NCBI RefSeq assembly: GCF_950295315.1
Contig: NC_080172.1
Coordinates: 111,948,353 to 112,012,352, forward strand
Direction of reading: 5' to 3'
Length of the DNA stretch: 64,000 nucleotides
Source of the DNA: Erinaceus europaeus
Taxonomy: Eukaryota > Chordata > Mammalia > Eulipotyphla > Erinaceidae
The notes under the pieces are model-generated. The model worked only from the letters and a program-made list of their open reading frames with translations, did no database searches and had not been told where the DNA came from. Below, in pieces: positions 21,725 to 33,090 of this stretch (its first letter is position 1; each line of letters starts with the position of its first letter). Position numbers and translations under genes: made by a program.

Positions 21725-24700
21725 TTATTTTTTCTTTTTAATTTCTTTATCGGGGAATTAATTCTTTACATTTGATAAAAAATACAATAGTTTGTGTTGG
21801 TCTGCTTCTAAATTCTGCTTCTAAGACCTCTTCTGTTGCACTGTTTATGCTGTGGTCTATTTACATAATCACTATGTTACCTGGGAACTGCCCTACTTGC
21901 AGGGCATTGGCTTAATCCCCACTGGTTCCTGTGTTTTTCCTTCTCCCCACCCCCTATCCTACATACATCCTCTTCTGACCTGACACTTCAGCCTCAGGAT
22001 ATATAGATGATTTTATTGTAATTAGAGATAGCTAGATTGAACTACATCCCCACTCGTTAATAAATATTGAACTGCGTCTCAGCTCAGCCATGAGTCCCTG
22101 GTTGTCTCTCTCCCACCTGTGAAGCTAGCCTGGCCCAGCAAGTTTGTACATGCATAACATTTCCCCATTTTCCATATAACAATACATCCAACACTATGTG
22201 CTCTGCCATCCTTCTTGGATCTGTATTCTGCCCACCCACCAACCCCAGAGTCTTTTACTTTGGTACAATATGCCAATTCCAGTTCAGGTTCTACTTGTAT
22301 TTTTTTCTGATCCTGTTTTTCAACTTCTGCATGAGAGTGAGAACATCAAATATTAATCATTCTGTTTCTGACTTATTACATTTAACATGAAATTTTCAAG
22401 TTCCATCTTGAAAGATCTTATACCGAAAGATCTTTATATATTCTGGTTATTAGCCTCTTATCTGATGTATGGCATGTAAAGATCTTCTCCCATTCTGTGA
22501 GGGATCTCTTGGTTTGAGTAATAGTTTCTTTAACTGTGTAGAAGCTTTTTAATTTGATGTAGTCCCATAGGTTTATGCTTGCCCTATTCTTATTTGTAAT
22601 TAGATTCATTTCATTGAAGATGTCTTTAAAATGTATGCAGAAAAGGGTTCTGCCAATATTTTCCTCTAAGTATCTGACAGCTTGTGGTCTAACATTCAAG
22701 TCCTTTATCCCTTTGGAATTTACTTTTGTATTTCGTGAAATATAGTGGTTCAGTTTCATTCTTCTGCATATTTCAACCCATTTTTTTCCAACACCACTTG
22801 TTGAAGAGACTATGCTTTCCCCATTTAATATTCTGGGCACCTCTGTCAAATATTAGATGTCCATAGGTGTAGGAGATTACTTTTGGGCTCTCAATTCTAT
22901 TCCACTGGTCAGTGTGTCTATTCATGTTCCAATACCTAGTGGTTTTGATGAAAATGGCCATGATATCTGGGAGTGTGATGCCTCCAGTTCTGTTCTTTCT
23001 TCTCAAGATTGTTTTGGCAAATCTAGGTCTTTTCTGGTTCCAGATAAATATTTGTAATATTAGTTCTATTTAAAAAATGTGGTTGGGATCTTGATGGGGA
23101 TAGCATTAAATCTGTAGATGGCTCTGAGCAATATATTCATTTTGATGATGTTAATTTTGCCAATCCATGACCATGAAATGACTTTCCACTTCTTTGTGTC
23201 TTTTTCAATTTCCTTGAGTAGTGACTCATAATTTTCAGTATACAAGTCTTTCACTTCTTTGGTTAGGTTTACTCCTAGATATTTTATTGTTTTTGTTGCT
23301 ATAGTAAAAAGAATTGATTTCTGGATTTCAACTTCTTCTAACTTAGTGTTTGCATAGAGGAATACCACTGACTTTTGAATGTTAATTTTGTAGCCTGACA
23401 CCTTCCTGTATAGCCTAATGATATCCAGAATCTTCTTACTGGATTCCTTAGGTTTTTCTCTGTTTTTACATCTCCCTTGCAATAGGGAGAGGTTGATTTC
23501 TTCTCTTCCACTCTGTTTGCTTTTAATTCCATGTTCCTTTCTGACTGCTATAGCAAGAACTTCTAACACTATGTTGAATAGTAATGGGGATAGTGCACAT
23601 TCCTCTTTGGTACGTGATCTGAGGGAAAATGCTTCCAGTTTTTCACCATTGAGTATGATGTTGGCTGTAGGTTTGCTATATATAGACTCCACTATATTCA
23701 GGAATTTTCCATCCATTCCCATTTTTTGTAGTGTTTTGATCATAAAGGGATGTTGTATTTCCTCAAAGGCATTCTCTGCATCTATTGATATGACCATGTG
23801 GTTTTTGGTCTTACTTTTGTTGATATGGTGGATCACGTTGATTGATTTATATATATTATACCAATCTTGCATTCCTGGGATAAACCCCACTTGGTCATGA
23901 TGAACAATCTTTTTAATATACTGTTGGATCTCGTTGGTTAGAATTTTGTTCAATATTTTAGCATCTATGTTCATCAGAAGTATTCATCTGTAGTTTTCTT
24001 TTTTGGTTGTGTCCCTGTCTGCTTTTGGTATCAAAGTGATGATGGCTTTGTAGAAGCTAGAAGATAGTATTCCAGTGTCTTCAATCTTCTGGAAGACTTT
24101 TAAAAGTAGAAGTATTAGTTCTTCTTTGAAGGTTTTGTAGAATTCATCTATAAAACCATCTTATCCAGGACTTTTATTTTTGGGAAGATTTTTGATAACT
24201 GTTTCAATTTCAACTGGTTCATTAGTTGTGATGGGCCTGTTCACGTTATCTACTTCCTCTTTACTTAGTTTTGGAAGTTGGTAGGTATCTAGGAAACTGT
24301 CCATTTATTTCATGTTCTCTAGCTTGGTGGCATATAGTTGTTCATAGAAGCCTTGCATGATATGTTGAATGTGGTGTCTGTTGTGATATCTCCTCTTTCA
24401 TTTATGATACTATTTATTTGGGCCTTCTCCCTTTTTTTGTTTTGTGAGTCTGGCTAATGGTTTGTTGATTTTGTTTACTCTTTTGAAGAACTAACATTCA
24501 CTTTCATTGATCTTCTGTATGGTTTTCTTATTTCCAATGTTATTGATTTCTTCCCTAACTTTAATGATTTCTGTCCTTCTGGTTACATTAGGGTTCCTTT
24601 GTTCTTCTCCTTCTACGTCTTTAAGATGTGCAATCAGGCTGTTTATTTGTGCTTTTTCTTGTTTCCAATTTTCTGCTTGTATGGCTATGAACTTGCCTCT

Positions 24701-24815
24701 CAGTACTGCCTTAACTGTGTCCCACAGATTTTGATAACGTGTGTCTTCATTTTCATTGAACTCTCAAAACATTTTGATTTCTTCCTTTATTTCCTTTTTG
24801 ACCCATTCTATTATA
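21725..24815 (-). mobile_element. L1 (L1-b), 5'-truncated, ORF2 plus 3'UTR
   Basis: On the minus strand the ORF2 region runs from about 24815 to 22400, then a 3'UTR to about 21725 that is interrupted by a solo LTR. The longest frame, 23974-23066 (302 codons), covers reverse transcriptase palm blocks but the loop that should hold the FADD motif is altered ([12 protein letters not shown]). Other fragments are 23006-22773 and 22849-22418. No ORF1 or 5'UTR. Non-functional. Confidence 0.88.
21795..22140 (+). mobile_element. Solo LTR of an endogenous retrovirus
   Basis: A 346-bp LTR starting TGTTGGTCTGCTTCTAAATT and ending GCTAGCCTGGCCCAGCA, flanked by perfect 6-bp repeats AGTTTG (21789-21794 and 22141-22146). 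AATAAA lies at 22059-22064. It belongs to the same family as the LTR at 7739-8077 and sits in the L1-b 3'UTR. A six-base duplication fits class II retroviruses. Confidence 0.9.
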
Positions 24816-25400
24816 GAACATGGGTGTTCTGTTGGGCTCTGGAATGGAGCAGAAAAGATGCTCCCCCTGTCTGTTTGGGCTCCCCAGACATTCCAGTATT
24901 TCCCTAAGATGGTGGTGGGAGGGTATCACCTGGTTAGTAGAGCAAAGACTATTGTATTTTCTCAGAGTTTTTAGTTCATACTTTCCAGAATTTATGTAAG
25001 CCCCCTTCAAGCCAACATGACTTCTTCAGAGAAGCCGGGATCCTGTACAGGGCCCTCCCTACCTTGGGAGTTTTCATTTCTCCATCTCTACTGATTCTCA
25101 CATGAAGTCTATCAGTTAATCTTTTCTAACATTTGGGTGTCCTGACAATTAGAGGGAGCCTTCTAGAGCCCTCAGCTGAGGGAATTCCCCAAGCATTACC
25201 TGCCTGAGGCTGGATAGTTTCCTTTGCCATGAAGATTTGGTGTGATTCTTAAAAATGAAGAGAATTAAAAAGAACCTTAACATTTTTGTGGAGGTTCCTG
25301 AAGGTGTGGAGAGAACCAAAATCTGTCACCCCCAAAAGATGCTATTTTTCTACCTATATTTCACCAGAAAGGTTTTGAGTCTGAGTGTTGAGTGAGTCTT
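24816..25400. other. Unassigned non-coding stretch
   Basis: I recognise no gene or repeat here. Short frames on both strands lack domain features. It lies between L1-b and a SINE. Confidence 0.4.
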
Positions 25401-25404
25401 ATAA

Positions 25405-25592
25405 AACACAGGAACTAGGGTTGGGCAGTGAAAGATCCATGTTAAACACCTGCTCCCTACCTGCAGGGGGTACTTCAAGAGTGCTTAAGCAAGTCTTCAG
25501 GTATCTATCTTTCTCTCCACTTATTTATCTCTCCTGTCCTATTTCAATTTCTTTGTGTCCTAACAAATAATAAAAAGAAAAAAATAATCCAG
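25405..25592 (+). repeat. tRNA-derived SINE, diverged
   Basis: A gggttgggcagtg head, a ctccctacctgcagggggta core, a CT-rich body and an aataataaaaagaaaaaaat tail. It directly abuts the start of an L1 5'UTR. Confidence 0.65.
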
Positions 25593-25593
25593 A

Positions 25594-26010
25594 GGAGGGG
25601 CTACGAGCAGCAGCAGATGTGTTTCTCTCCTCTCCTCTCCTGGATCAACTAGGAATACCAAAGGAGACCATCTGGGACTGAAACAAGACAGGAACAGAAC
25701 AATTTCAGGAACCCATCAAATAACCAGTGAGTCCAAACACACGTGGCTGGTGCACAGAAAGAAGCCTAAGGAGAGATTAAGTGGCTGGTAACAGTTGGCA
25801 GTTTATCAGTAGAGACACTGTCTCCAGTCTGGAGGACTCCCCGGAGACTCACCAAGTGCAACTCTGAGTCTCCATTTCTACTGCCCTAGGAATCTGGAGC
25901 AGCTGCAGGGAGGCTCTGGGCTGACACCAGGGGACAGAGAACTAAAAAGGAAACTCAGGAGACCTATATCTTCTTTGCATAGTGGAGGGGCTGTGAAAGT
26001 CTCTTTCCCA
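25594..26010 (+). mobile_element. L1 5'UTR (L1-c), intact 5' start
   Basis: Begins CCAGAGGAGGGGCTACGAGC, the reverse complement of the left end of L1-d at about 41.70 kb. It follows the same order of blocks (caactaggaataccaaagga, cagtagagacactgtctcca, actgccctaggaatctggag-like) and stops at about 26010 where another repeat intervenes. Confidence 0.8.
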
Positions 26011-26385
26011 TTAGTTGCTTCTGATCTACTTGGTCTAGACTTTTGAGAGAGTCCACATATCAAATACACAGCCTATATATTAAAAGGACTCATTCTATGT
26101 TTTAAAAACTTCGAAACATACAATTAATTTCCTCCTCTCATATTAATTAACTAGTGATTTATATGACTACACTTTACGGGGAAGCAATTACAGAAGCCAT
26201 TTTCTGCAACCCACAAAGACCCTGGGTCCATGCTCCCAGAGGGATAGAGAATGGAAAAGCTATCAGGGGAGGGGATGGGATATGGAGATTGGGTGGTGGG
26301 AATTGTGTGGACTTGTACCCCTCCTACCCTAAGGTTTTGTTAATTTATCCTTTCTTAAATAAAAATAAATTAAAAAAATGAATGC
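26011..26385 (+). repeat. Long A-tailed repeat, inserted in L1-c
   Basis: Plus-strand 3' end with cggggaagcaattacagaag, gggatatggagattgggtgg and a final aaataaaaataaattaaaaa tail. Its first part (26011-26160) carries blocks also seen at 21.56 kb (ttgctt-tgatct-cttggtct). Confidence 0.75.
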
Positions 26386-26830
26386 CTCTTTGCATACCCA
26401 CTGGATTATCTCTGCCACACCCTGCTTTATCTCATGATTGGAAGTCAGTGATTAAGCTAAGAAGCCTACTTATAGTTTAAAAGCCATTAGGCTTTCATAG
26501 CCTACAGGGAAGAAAAAGCAAAAAAAGGCTTTTAAGCCACTGAGCTCCAACTCAGGGATTAAAATACTTTGAAACAACAGTTAACTTCCACCACTGTGAA
26601 CCCTTTAATTACCTTACTTAGACACAAGTCAATCCAGGCAAATGTGATCAGTAATTTGAAAAGTACTGAGAGGGGGACCTCATAACATAATATATAAAAT
26701 GGTTAAACCAACAAGAAAAAATATGGGAAAAATGAACCAGCACAAGTGTCCAGTTAAAATCCCCCCAAAGGTTGAAGCACAAAATAATGAGATGAGCATC
26801 CAAACACCTACACTTAACATGCTGCACTAT
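26386..26830 (+). mobile_element. L1-c remainder: end of 5'UTR and start of ORF1
   Basis: Continues L1-c after the insertion: ttatctctgccacaccctgc and the AAAAGGCTTTTAAGCCACTG region match the 41.1-41.25 and 55.6-55.75 kb 5'UTRs in reverse. An ORF1 start near 26698 (MVKPTRKNMGKMNQ) is read for about 40 codons, then homology stops. The remainder of the L1 is absent. Confidence 0.75.
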
Positions 26831-27484
26831 GGCCCTGCTCCCGATATAGTTATTTATAATAGCATTAAATGACATAAAGCAGTGACTGTTGTCAGCATGC
26901 AGGAGAGCTGTTATGAATTGCAAAGTCAAAGTCATCAAGCCAAGTTGGCATGTGGGTATTCCAGTCCCTACTCTCAAACCAGACTCCTTCATTGTGAGGC
27001 TGATCCCATCAGTCTTAAAAGAAACACCTTCTTCCTCCAGAGGCAAGAAAAAGTGAGCTCCCTCTCTGATTTCAAGCCTGAATGTGTCTCTTGGATATTC
27101 CTTTCTATGACAGAAATTCTAAATTCCACAAGACATGGTTAGCTGAATATTTCATTGTTATAGTGAGCCGCTGTGCTATGTGTCGGATCCCTGGTTGGAG
27201 ATGGGGAAACCCCCTACACTGTAGGAAGCATTGGGTCAGTAATCTCCCTCTCTCTCTCTCTCTCTGCTTTTGGCCTTTCTGTACTGGTCTAGATTAAAAA
27301 ATACAAGGAAAAGTAAAGAACAGAGAAATTTCACACAGGTGAGTCTCTTAGTCTCTCTCTCATGTATGTGATATTGTTAGGGGAAGGTTAGCACTCAGAG
27401 TGGGCCCTAAACCCAAGGTCCACCTGACCTGACATAGCCAGGCTCTGTTTCCTTACCTTAGAGAACAGAGGAATAATGAAAACT
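26831..27484. other. Mostly unassigned; SINE-like piece and short CT run
   Basis: About 27130-27300 resembles a degraded tRNA-SINE (ggagatggggaaaccccct), followed by a CT run at 27247-27265. The rest is unrecognised. The 132-codon minus frame at 26648-27046 overlaps L1 leader sequence and has no domain. Confidence 0.4.
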
Positions 27485-28560
27485 AATGGAAGTTTGGCTC
27501 AGAAAGGAGGTGAAGACAGGGCATGACAGGTACATACAAGAGCTCAATTCTGGGCCTAGACCTCAAATAAATCCCTCTCACCTTTTTACCACTCATCTCT
27601 ATCAGGAACAACAAGATAGACCCTGTGTGGGACCCCCATAGGACCTTGCCCTCAACTTGGATCAACAATGGTAGAGAATGTTCCATCCTCTGAAGGGAGA
27701 ATGGACAACATACTCTATGCTACACCTGAGGAAGATGGGTCCTGATATTGGGGCAGCCTGGAACGCTCCTACTCATAATGAGCTCAGATTTACAGGGATG
27801 CAGAGGTCACGTAGGCTCCTAAGTTGATTATGTGCCCCAGATCACATCAAATCCATGGGGTTTATAGATAACAATATTTATACACCTTACAATATTAGGG
27901 GACTACTCTCTTCCCTGATCCAGCTTTCTGTTCCTTTTCCAGCCATAACATCATCTCACCAGACAATAGCTCGGATCCACCAGTAGATCAGATTTCAGGC
28001 TCAGGGTAAAAAACAAAACAAACAAACAAACAAAAAAAAACTAGTATAGCCTCAGGCCCTTTAGAATATAACTAAAATATGCCTACTAGCTATCTACAAA
28101 ATGGAGTACCCACAACTCTGCATCTGCATTATTTCAGCCTTTAAGTTCATGATTGATCAACAATTTGTTTGGCCTTGTATGTTAGCTCTCTTTTCCACCA
28201 TCGGGTTCCAAATGTTAGCAGGATGCGACCAGACTTCCCTGGATAGACAACCACACCAATGTGTCTTCTCCAGAGCCCCACCCTACTAGGGAAAGAGAGA
28301 GGCAGACTGGGAGTATGAATCAACCTATCAATACTAATGTTCAGTGGGGAAGCAATTACAGAAGCCAGACCTTCCACTTTCTGCATTCCACAATGACATT
28401 GGGTCCACACTCCCAGAGGGTTAAAGAACAGGAAAGATACCAGGGGAGGGGATGGGATACAGAGATCTGTTGGAGGGAATTGTGTGGACCTGTACCCCTC
28501 TTATCCTATGGTTTTGTCGGTGTTCAATTTTTAAAATAAATAAATAAATAAATAAATAAA
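27485..28560 (+). repeat. Long A-tailed repeat upstream of PRAME copy C
   Basis: Collinear with 14085-15118: ctgaggaagatgggtcctga, gggatgcagaggtca, gggaagcaattacagaagcc, then a final ataaataaataaataaata tail. It ends about 560 bp before the copy C TATA box. Confidence 0.75.
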
Positions 28561-29121
28561 ACAAAAGCCAAATTCTTTGTCATGTGGCCTGTTTGTTCAT
28601 AGATTTCTCTGTTCACATGCTTTCACTTTGTCTGAATAAATGTGTAAAACTGCCCAGAAATCATACATTTCCCCCCAGTTATTTGTTGAAATCAGTACTA
28701 AGAACTATGGTACAAAGAGAAGAGAGCCTCTGAACCTCAATAGTGTTTTCCTGGTCCTCCATAGCATCCTGTGAGAGGTACCCAGTTCCACTTCTATACT
28801 GATGTCCTACAAGAGAAATGAAACATCCAAGCTTCATGGTTTTGGTCAATGGTTGACAGATTGCCATTTTCCCCTGCCACACCCTGGGCTGAGAAGGCCT
28901 TTGTCCCCAAACTCAGTGTCTACCTGTGAAGCCCATCCAGAGTCACTGACTTGCCCCTCCCCTAAGCCCTTCTCTTCTGTGATTGGATGTCTGCTGCCTG
29001 ATCAATGTATCTAGAGAAATACTTAAGTTGGATTCATATGATGGATTTAGCCATCTACCCAATATTCTTTTTACCCTCAAGGAGAAGAGATTAGGGTGGG
29101 GAAGGTGTGCCTAGAAAGGCC

Positions 29122-29127
29122 TATAAA
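29122..29127 (+). promoter_or_regulatory. TATA box of PRAME copy C
   Basis: TATAAA in gaaaggcctataaaagcccc, about 30 bp upstream of a plausible start near 29150 and about 90 bp before a splice donor. Single-copy-looking sequence surrounds it (28561-29121 has no repeat I recognise). Confidence 0.6.
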
Positions 29128-29149
29128 AGCCCCAGGTCCCAAGGCTGAG

Positions 29150-29215
29150 AACACAATCTTCCTTGCTTCTCCAGAGATCTGAGGTCTGAGCAAGCCTCCC
29201 ACTTCCTCACAGCTG
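29150..29215 (+). other. Predicted non-coding first exon of PRAME copy C
   Basis: Between the TATA box and a strong donor (cagctg|gtaagt at 29215/29216). The start is inferred from TATA spacing. The next acceptor is predicted just before the coding exon (tttcctttctaag, ending 29665). Not experimentally supported here. Confidence 0.5.
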
Positions 29216-29675
29216 GTAAGTTTCCCCCTCTGCTAGGCTCACCTCATGTTATCTTCAGTCACTCAGCCATGGGAACCTGCATACTAGATGCAAATGGATG
29301 ACTACCCCTCTCCTTCCCTTATTGTAGTTATCCCTGGGGCTTCATTGCTCCAAGCCAATCTTTTCAGACAGAAAAGGGGGCAGAGGCAACAGCCTGTATA
29401 GTTCCACAGCTTGACACAGTGCTGCAGAGGCCAGACAAAAACATGGGTAATTGACATGGCCAAGCAGGACCCATTTTGATGAGGACTGTTGCCAGGCTAA
29501 ACTGCCAGGAGTCATCTCTCTGTATCATTCTTTCTTTCTTTATTGTTTAAATATTACTTGAGGCCTGATGTAGAATCTGTGAAGTCCAGTAAGTCTATGG
29601 GACACTCTATGCATATTTGAGAATGATGACTTGTCCCTTGAGATTGTCTTGGTTTCCTTTCTAAGAATATTCAAG

Positions 29676-29968
29676 ATGAATAAGTTGGAGCCACCCAGCC
29701 TGCAGAATCTGGCAATAGAGAGCCTGGTAAGGAACAAGGACTTGGCCATCGATGCTCTCAAGGCCCTCCCTGCAGCTTTCTTCCCAACCCTCTTCCTGGA
29801 AGCCTACAGGCACAGATGCCTAGAGATCCTGAAGGCCATAGTGCCAGCCTGGCCCTTCCCCTGTCTGCCTCTGGGTGGTCTAGAGCCTGACATGATGCCC
29901 TGGAACCAGAGGGTGAGTGCCGTGTTGGATGGCATTGATGTTCTCCTTGCCCAGAGTGTTGGCCCCAG
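29676..29968 (+). CDS. PRAME copy C, coding exon 1
   Basis: Opens at ATG 29676 (MNKLEPPSLQNLAIESLV) and ends at CCCCAG|GTGAGT. It has the same 293-nt length as the equivalent exon of pseudogene B. It carries the family N-terminal motifs and leaves two bases (AG) to complete an Arg codon in the next exon. Confidence 0.9.
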
Positions 29969-32349
29969 GTGAGTGTGTCACAGATAGCCTGGTTGGGTGA
30001 TGGGTGTCTAGCAGTCAGTGGGGTGAGGGAGTGTGGAGGCCCCTGGGGTGGATCAATAGCCAAAGAGATAGCCCTGTTGTGCTCCATTTGGAGATGCCCT
30101 ATGAGTATGAGGTGGCTTAAGTGCTGGGGAAGCTGAGATGTCATCACCCCTTGCCCCATTATGTGTTTCTGAGAAGCTCTGAATGAGTACGCAGGATGAA
30201 GGGGACAAACGGGAGAACTAGCAGGTTATAGGAAGAGACAGCATTGGTCTGGAATATGAAGACAGACACAGAATGTGCAGAGGTAGACACTCACATCATT
30301 GCAAAATCCTTACACTCTGAGTTTCTCATCTATGTTCTGTTTCCTGCAAAGGAGATGTAAGCTGCAGGTCCTGGATTTACGGAATACTGGTCAGGAGTTC
30401 TGGACTGGGAGGACTAGAGTGAAGCTCAGTGGACACTCACCCAGAGAAGAGCCATGGACCTCTCAGTGCTCAAGGATGAGGAAGCCTTTGCCGTTGCTGG
30501 AGGTTTTTACAAGACTTCACATCCATGATTCGTGCCCTGACTCTTTCTCCTCCCACCTCTTGCAGTGGGTAAAGAAGAGGAAAGCTGTACACCTGTGTTT
30601 TGTGAAAGTGACAATTGTGTCAGTGATCTTGTCAAGATGTAGACTTCAGTACATAGAGCTGTTGTGTATCAAGGAGTTGGAAGTCTACAACACCTGGACA
30701 TTCCCTACCCTGAAAATGTTTGCTCATCTGATGGGCAAGATGAAAAATCTGAAGAAACTCACTCTCCATATTGATGCTCGTGCTGCAACAACCCACGAAG
30801 AGCTTGAGCTTGGGAGACGGTGTGTTGCCCAGTTCACCTGTCAGTTTTTGCACCTAAGACACCTCAGAGAGTTGTATCTGCAATCTCCCTACTTCCTGCA
30901 GGGCCATCTGGAACAGCTCCTCAGGTAAGATTGGGGCCATTGTCTGTAACACTGAAGTAAATGCTATCTCACACTTTCCTCTTTCCTGACGGGAGTTATC
31001 AAATAATCGCCTAAAGCAAGATGTACAAACAGCCATATCATGTGGAATCACGATCACATGATAGGAAGTTTCAGGTGAGGCATGAAGTCTAGTGAGCAGA
31101 ACTCTCAGAATAGACATCAGAGCTGACCTAGAATAATGACTAAGTGAAGAAGGCAGGTGAGTAGGCTCAGCACTGTTCCTGAGATCTTCACATACAGGCC
31201 CTGTGCTCACCAGATCGTGAGCAGGAAGGAGCCTGTCTCAGACTCCCCTGTCCATCTCTGCCCATACAGCATGGAGAATGACAGGCCTGGCAGGTTGAGG
31301 AGGAGGAGTCTATGTGATCAACAGGAGTGACAAGTGCGGAGAGGATTACTGAGGATATGGGGTGCTCACTAAAGGTGAGCAATACTGGAATTCCAGCCGA
31401 TGGGGTGTCACCTGCTTGGGTTAGGATATCCCACTCATTTCTCACCATGAGATTTGGATAATCCCAGAATCAACGGGGAGGCCCTAAAGGTTTTCCCTCC
31501 ATTGTTATACTCTAGGAAGACCACAATAGATAGAGATAATTAATCAGACACTTTCTAAATTACTGAAGTATGTATTTCACAGAAGAGTTAAGGGATTTTT
31601 AGACATTGTGTGCTCTTGAACCATCAGACAGTACAGGGTTAGGGTGGAGGTTTGCTGCCTACTGAATTCCATCAAGTAGTCAGAGCAAACTCATAAGATC
31701 TGAAAATAGGATTCAGCAGAGCTAACAATTCTCTTCTTTTCCCAGGAGCCTTGCCAACCCCCTGGAGGTCTTGTCACTCACTCACTGCATGTTTACAGAA
31801 AAAGACTTGACTCACCTGTTCAGGAGCCCTCATCTCACTCACCTGAAGGACCTGTGTCTGAGGGGAGTCCCCCTGATCTCAGTCAGTGAGCCCCTTCTAG
31901 CTCTGCTGGAGGTAAATGCAGCCACCCTCCAGCACCTGGACCTGGGTCTGTGTGGCCTCCAGGACACCCAGCTTGAAGCCCTGCTCCCTGCCCTGAGCAG
32001 CTGCTCCCAGCTCAGCTCCCTCAGCCTGCATGGGAACTGCTTGTCCATGGCCACCCTGGAGAAGCTGCTGCGCTTCACCTCGGGCCTCAGCAGGTTGAGA
32101 CAAGAGATCTATCCAGCCCCTCTGGAGACTTTCAGCCCTCAGGGATTTCTGCAGCCTCAGACCTTTGATTTGCTTTGTTCTCAACTCTTTGGGGTCTTGA
32201 GAGATATAGGATGCTCCAGGACTATCTTGGTGAGCCCTAAACCCTGTCTTTCTGGAATCCTGATGTTAGGAAACTGGACTGTGACAGCATCCTGCAGTAA
32301 CTGCCTATGTCACTCTAAGAAGCTGTCCTTTGGGCTCTCAGAAACCTGA
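29676..32349 (+). CDS. PRAME-family gene (copy C), apparently intact, three coding exons
   Basis: Spliced CDS 29676-29968, 30352-30924, 31746-32349: 293+573+604 = 1470 nt, 489 residues plus TGA. All introns are GT/AG and in phase 2. PRAME proteins are leucine-rich-repeat proteins; human PRAME is a cullin-2 ubiquitin-ligase substrate receptor, and family members are typically expressed in germline or early embryo. The N-terminal block (LPAAFFPTLF, GIDVLLAQSV) is followed by a middle domain and C-terminal leucine-rich repeats (LTHLFRSPHLTHLKDLCL, HLDLGLCGLQDTQLEALL). Length is normal for the family. The last 40 residues differ from copies A and B: the FRNW and PMILPC motifs are missing. The start is chosen because an upstream in-frame Met at 29631 lies before the predicted acceptor. 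Orthology to any named gene cannot be set. Confidence 0.9.
30352..30924 (+). CDS. PRAME copy C, coding exon 2
   Basis: The acceptor TTTCCTGCAAAG precedes 30352; the donor CTCAG|GTAAGA follows 30924. It encodes RRCKLQVLDLRNTGQ, KKRKAVHLCF, LKMFAHLMGKMKNLKKLTL and ends LQSPYFLQGHLEQLLR. Fully open, 573 nt. Confidence 0.9.
31746..32349 (+). CDS. PRAME copy C, coding exon 3 (leucine-rich repeats and C-terminus)
   Basis: The acceptor TTCTTTTCCCAG precedes 31746 and a TGA ends it at 32349. It encodes NPLEVLSLTHCMF and two clear leucine-rich repeats. A CAG at the position of the pseudogene B stop (GLQDTQLEALL) shows the intact state. Confidence 0.9.
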
Positions 32350-32640
32350 AATCTAGCACATTATCTGCATGTGGACATCGCTCCTGGAATGAAGCATCAT
32401 GTCTCAGTCGTGGGGTCGCAAAGCTGATGCAGTTGAGGTGCAAGATTGCAGGCTGAGCTGGAGAAACAGCATAGCTGTTTCCACAGCAGTAGTTCAGGTC
32501 TGCGGCACCAGAGGTGTTCCTAGAATCCTTCCCATTTCTCTCCTATCGCAGTAGTCTATCCACCAGGATGTGGCAGGTCTTCACTACTTCAGGCTGATCA
32601 TGATCTTTGAAGTTTTCTCTTAAATAAAATGTTGCATGTT
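32350..32640 (+). other. 3'UTR of PRAME copy C, poly(A) signal 32623-32628
   Basis: About 280 bp after the stop, AATAAA at 32623-32628 (TTAAATAAAATGTTGCATGT) is followed by a T-rich downstream stretch at 32655-32669. The equivalent signals in copies A and B lie in a different surrounding sequence. Confidence 0.65.
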
Positions 32641-32884
32641 GAACACTGTGTTTTAGGGTTTTTTTTCCCCCTCACTATTCTTCTGTGATTTGGCCCTGGC
32701 TGCCACCTATATTTGCTCCTGCACTGCCTGTCCACTGGGTACCCCCTAACCCTGTTAGTGTTCATCTTCTGTTACCTCCATGAGTTGCAGGTGAGAACCT
32801 AGTGCTTCCCTACACTGAGTGTCACCAAGGATCAGAGTAAACTGGCCTCTCTCACTGACAAAATGCAGCCACTGTTAGTTCTAA

Positions 32885-33090
32885 ATTTTCCTCATTTTTA
32901 TTATCTTTATTTATTGGATAGAAACAGCCAGAAATTGAGTGGGGAGGAGGAGATAGAGAGATACTTGCAACCCTGCTTCAGCACTCACAAAGCTTTCCCC
33001 CTGCAGGTGGGGGCCATGGATTCAAACCTATGTCCTTTCACACTGTAACATGTTGCTCAACCAAGTGCACCACCAACTGGCCCCTTCTTT
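32885..33090 (-). repeat. tRNA-SINE (second type), antisense
   Basis: ttatctttatttattggata, gctttccccctgcaggtggg, and caaccaagtgcaccaccaac: the same arrangement as 62.77-62.97 kb. Confidence 0.8.

Noticed and set aside
23418..23900. 160-codon plus-strand open frame
   Set aside because: Mirror of the L1-b reverse transcriptase frame on the minus strand; similar shadows occur opposite every L1 here (8356-8739, 37882-38322, 50329-50706).
26648..27046. 132-codon minus-strand open frame
   Set aside because: Overlaps the L1-c leader and ORF1 start in antisense; composition and lack of any paralogue in the window argue against a gene.
31839..32184. Minus-strand open frames opposite PRAME exon 3
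   Set aside because: Antisense shadows of a GC-rich leucine-repeat exon.
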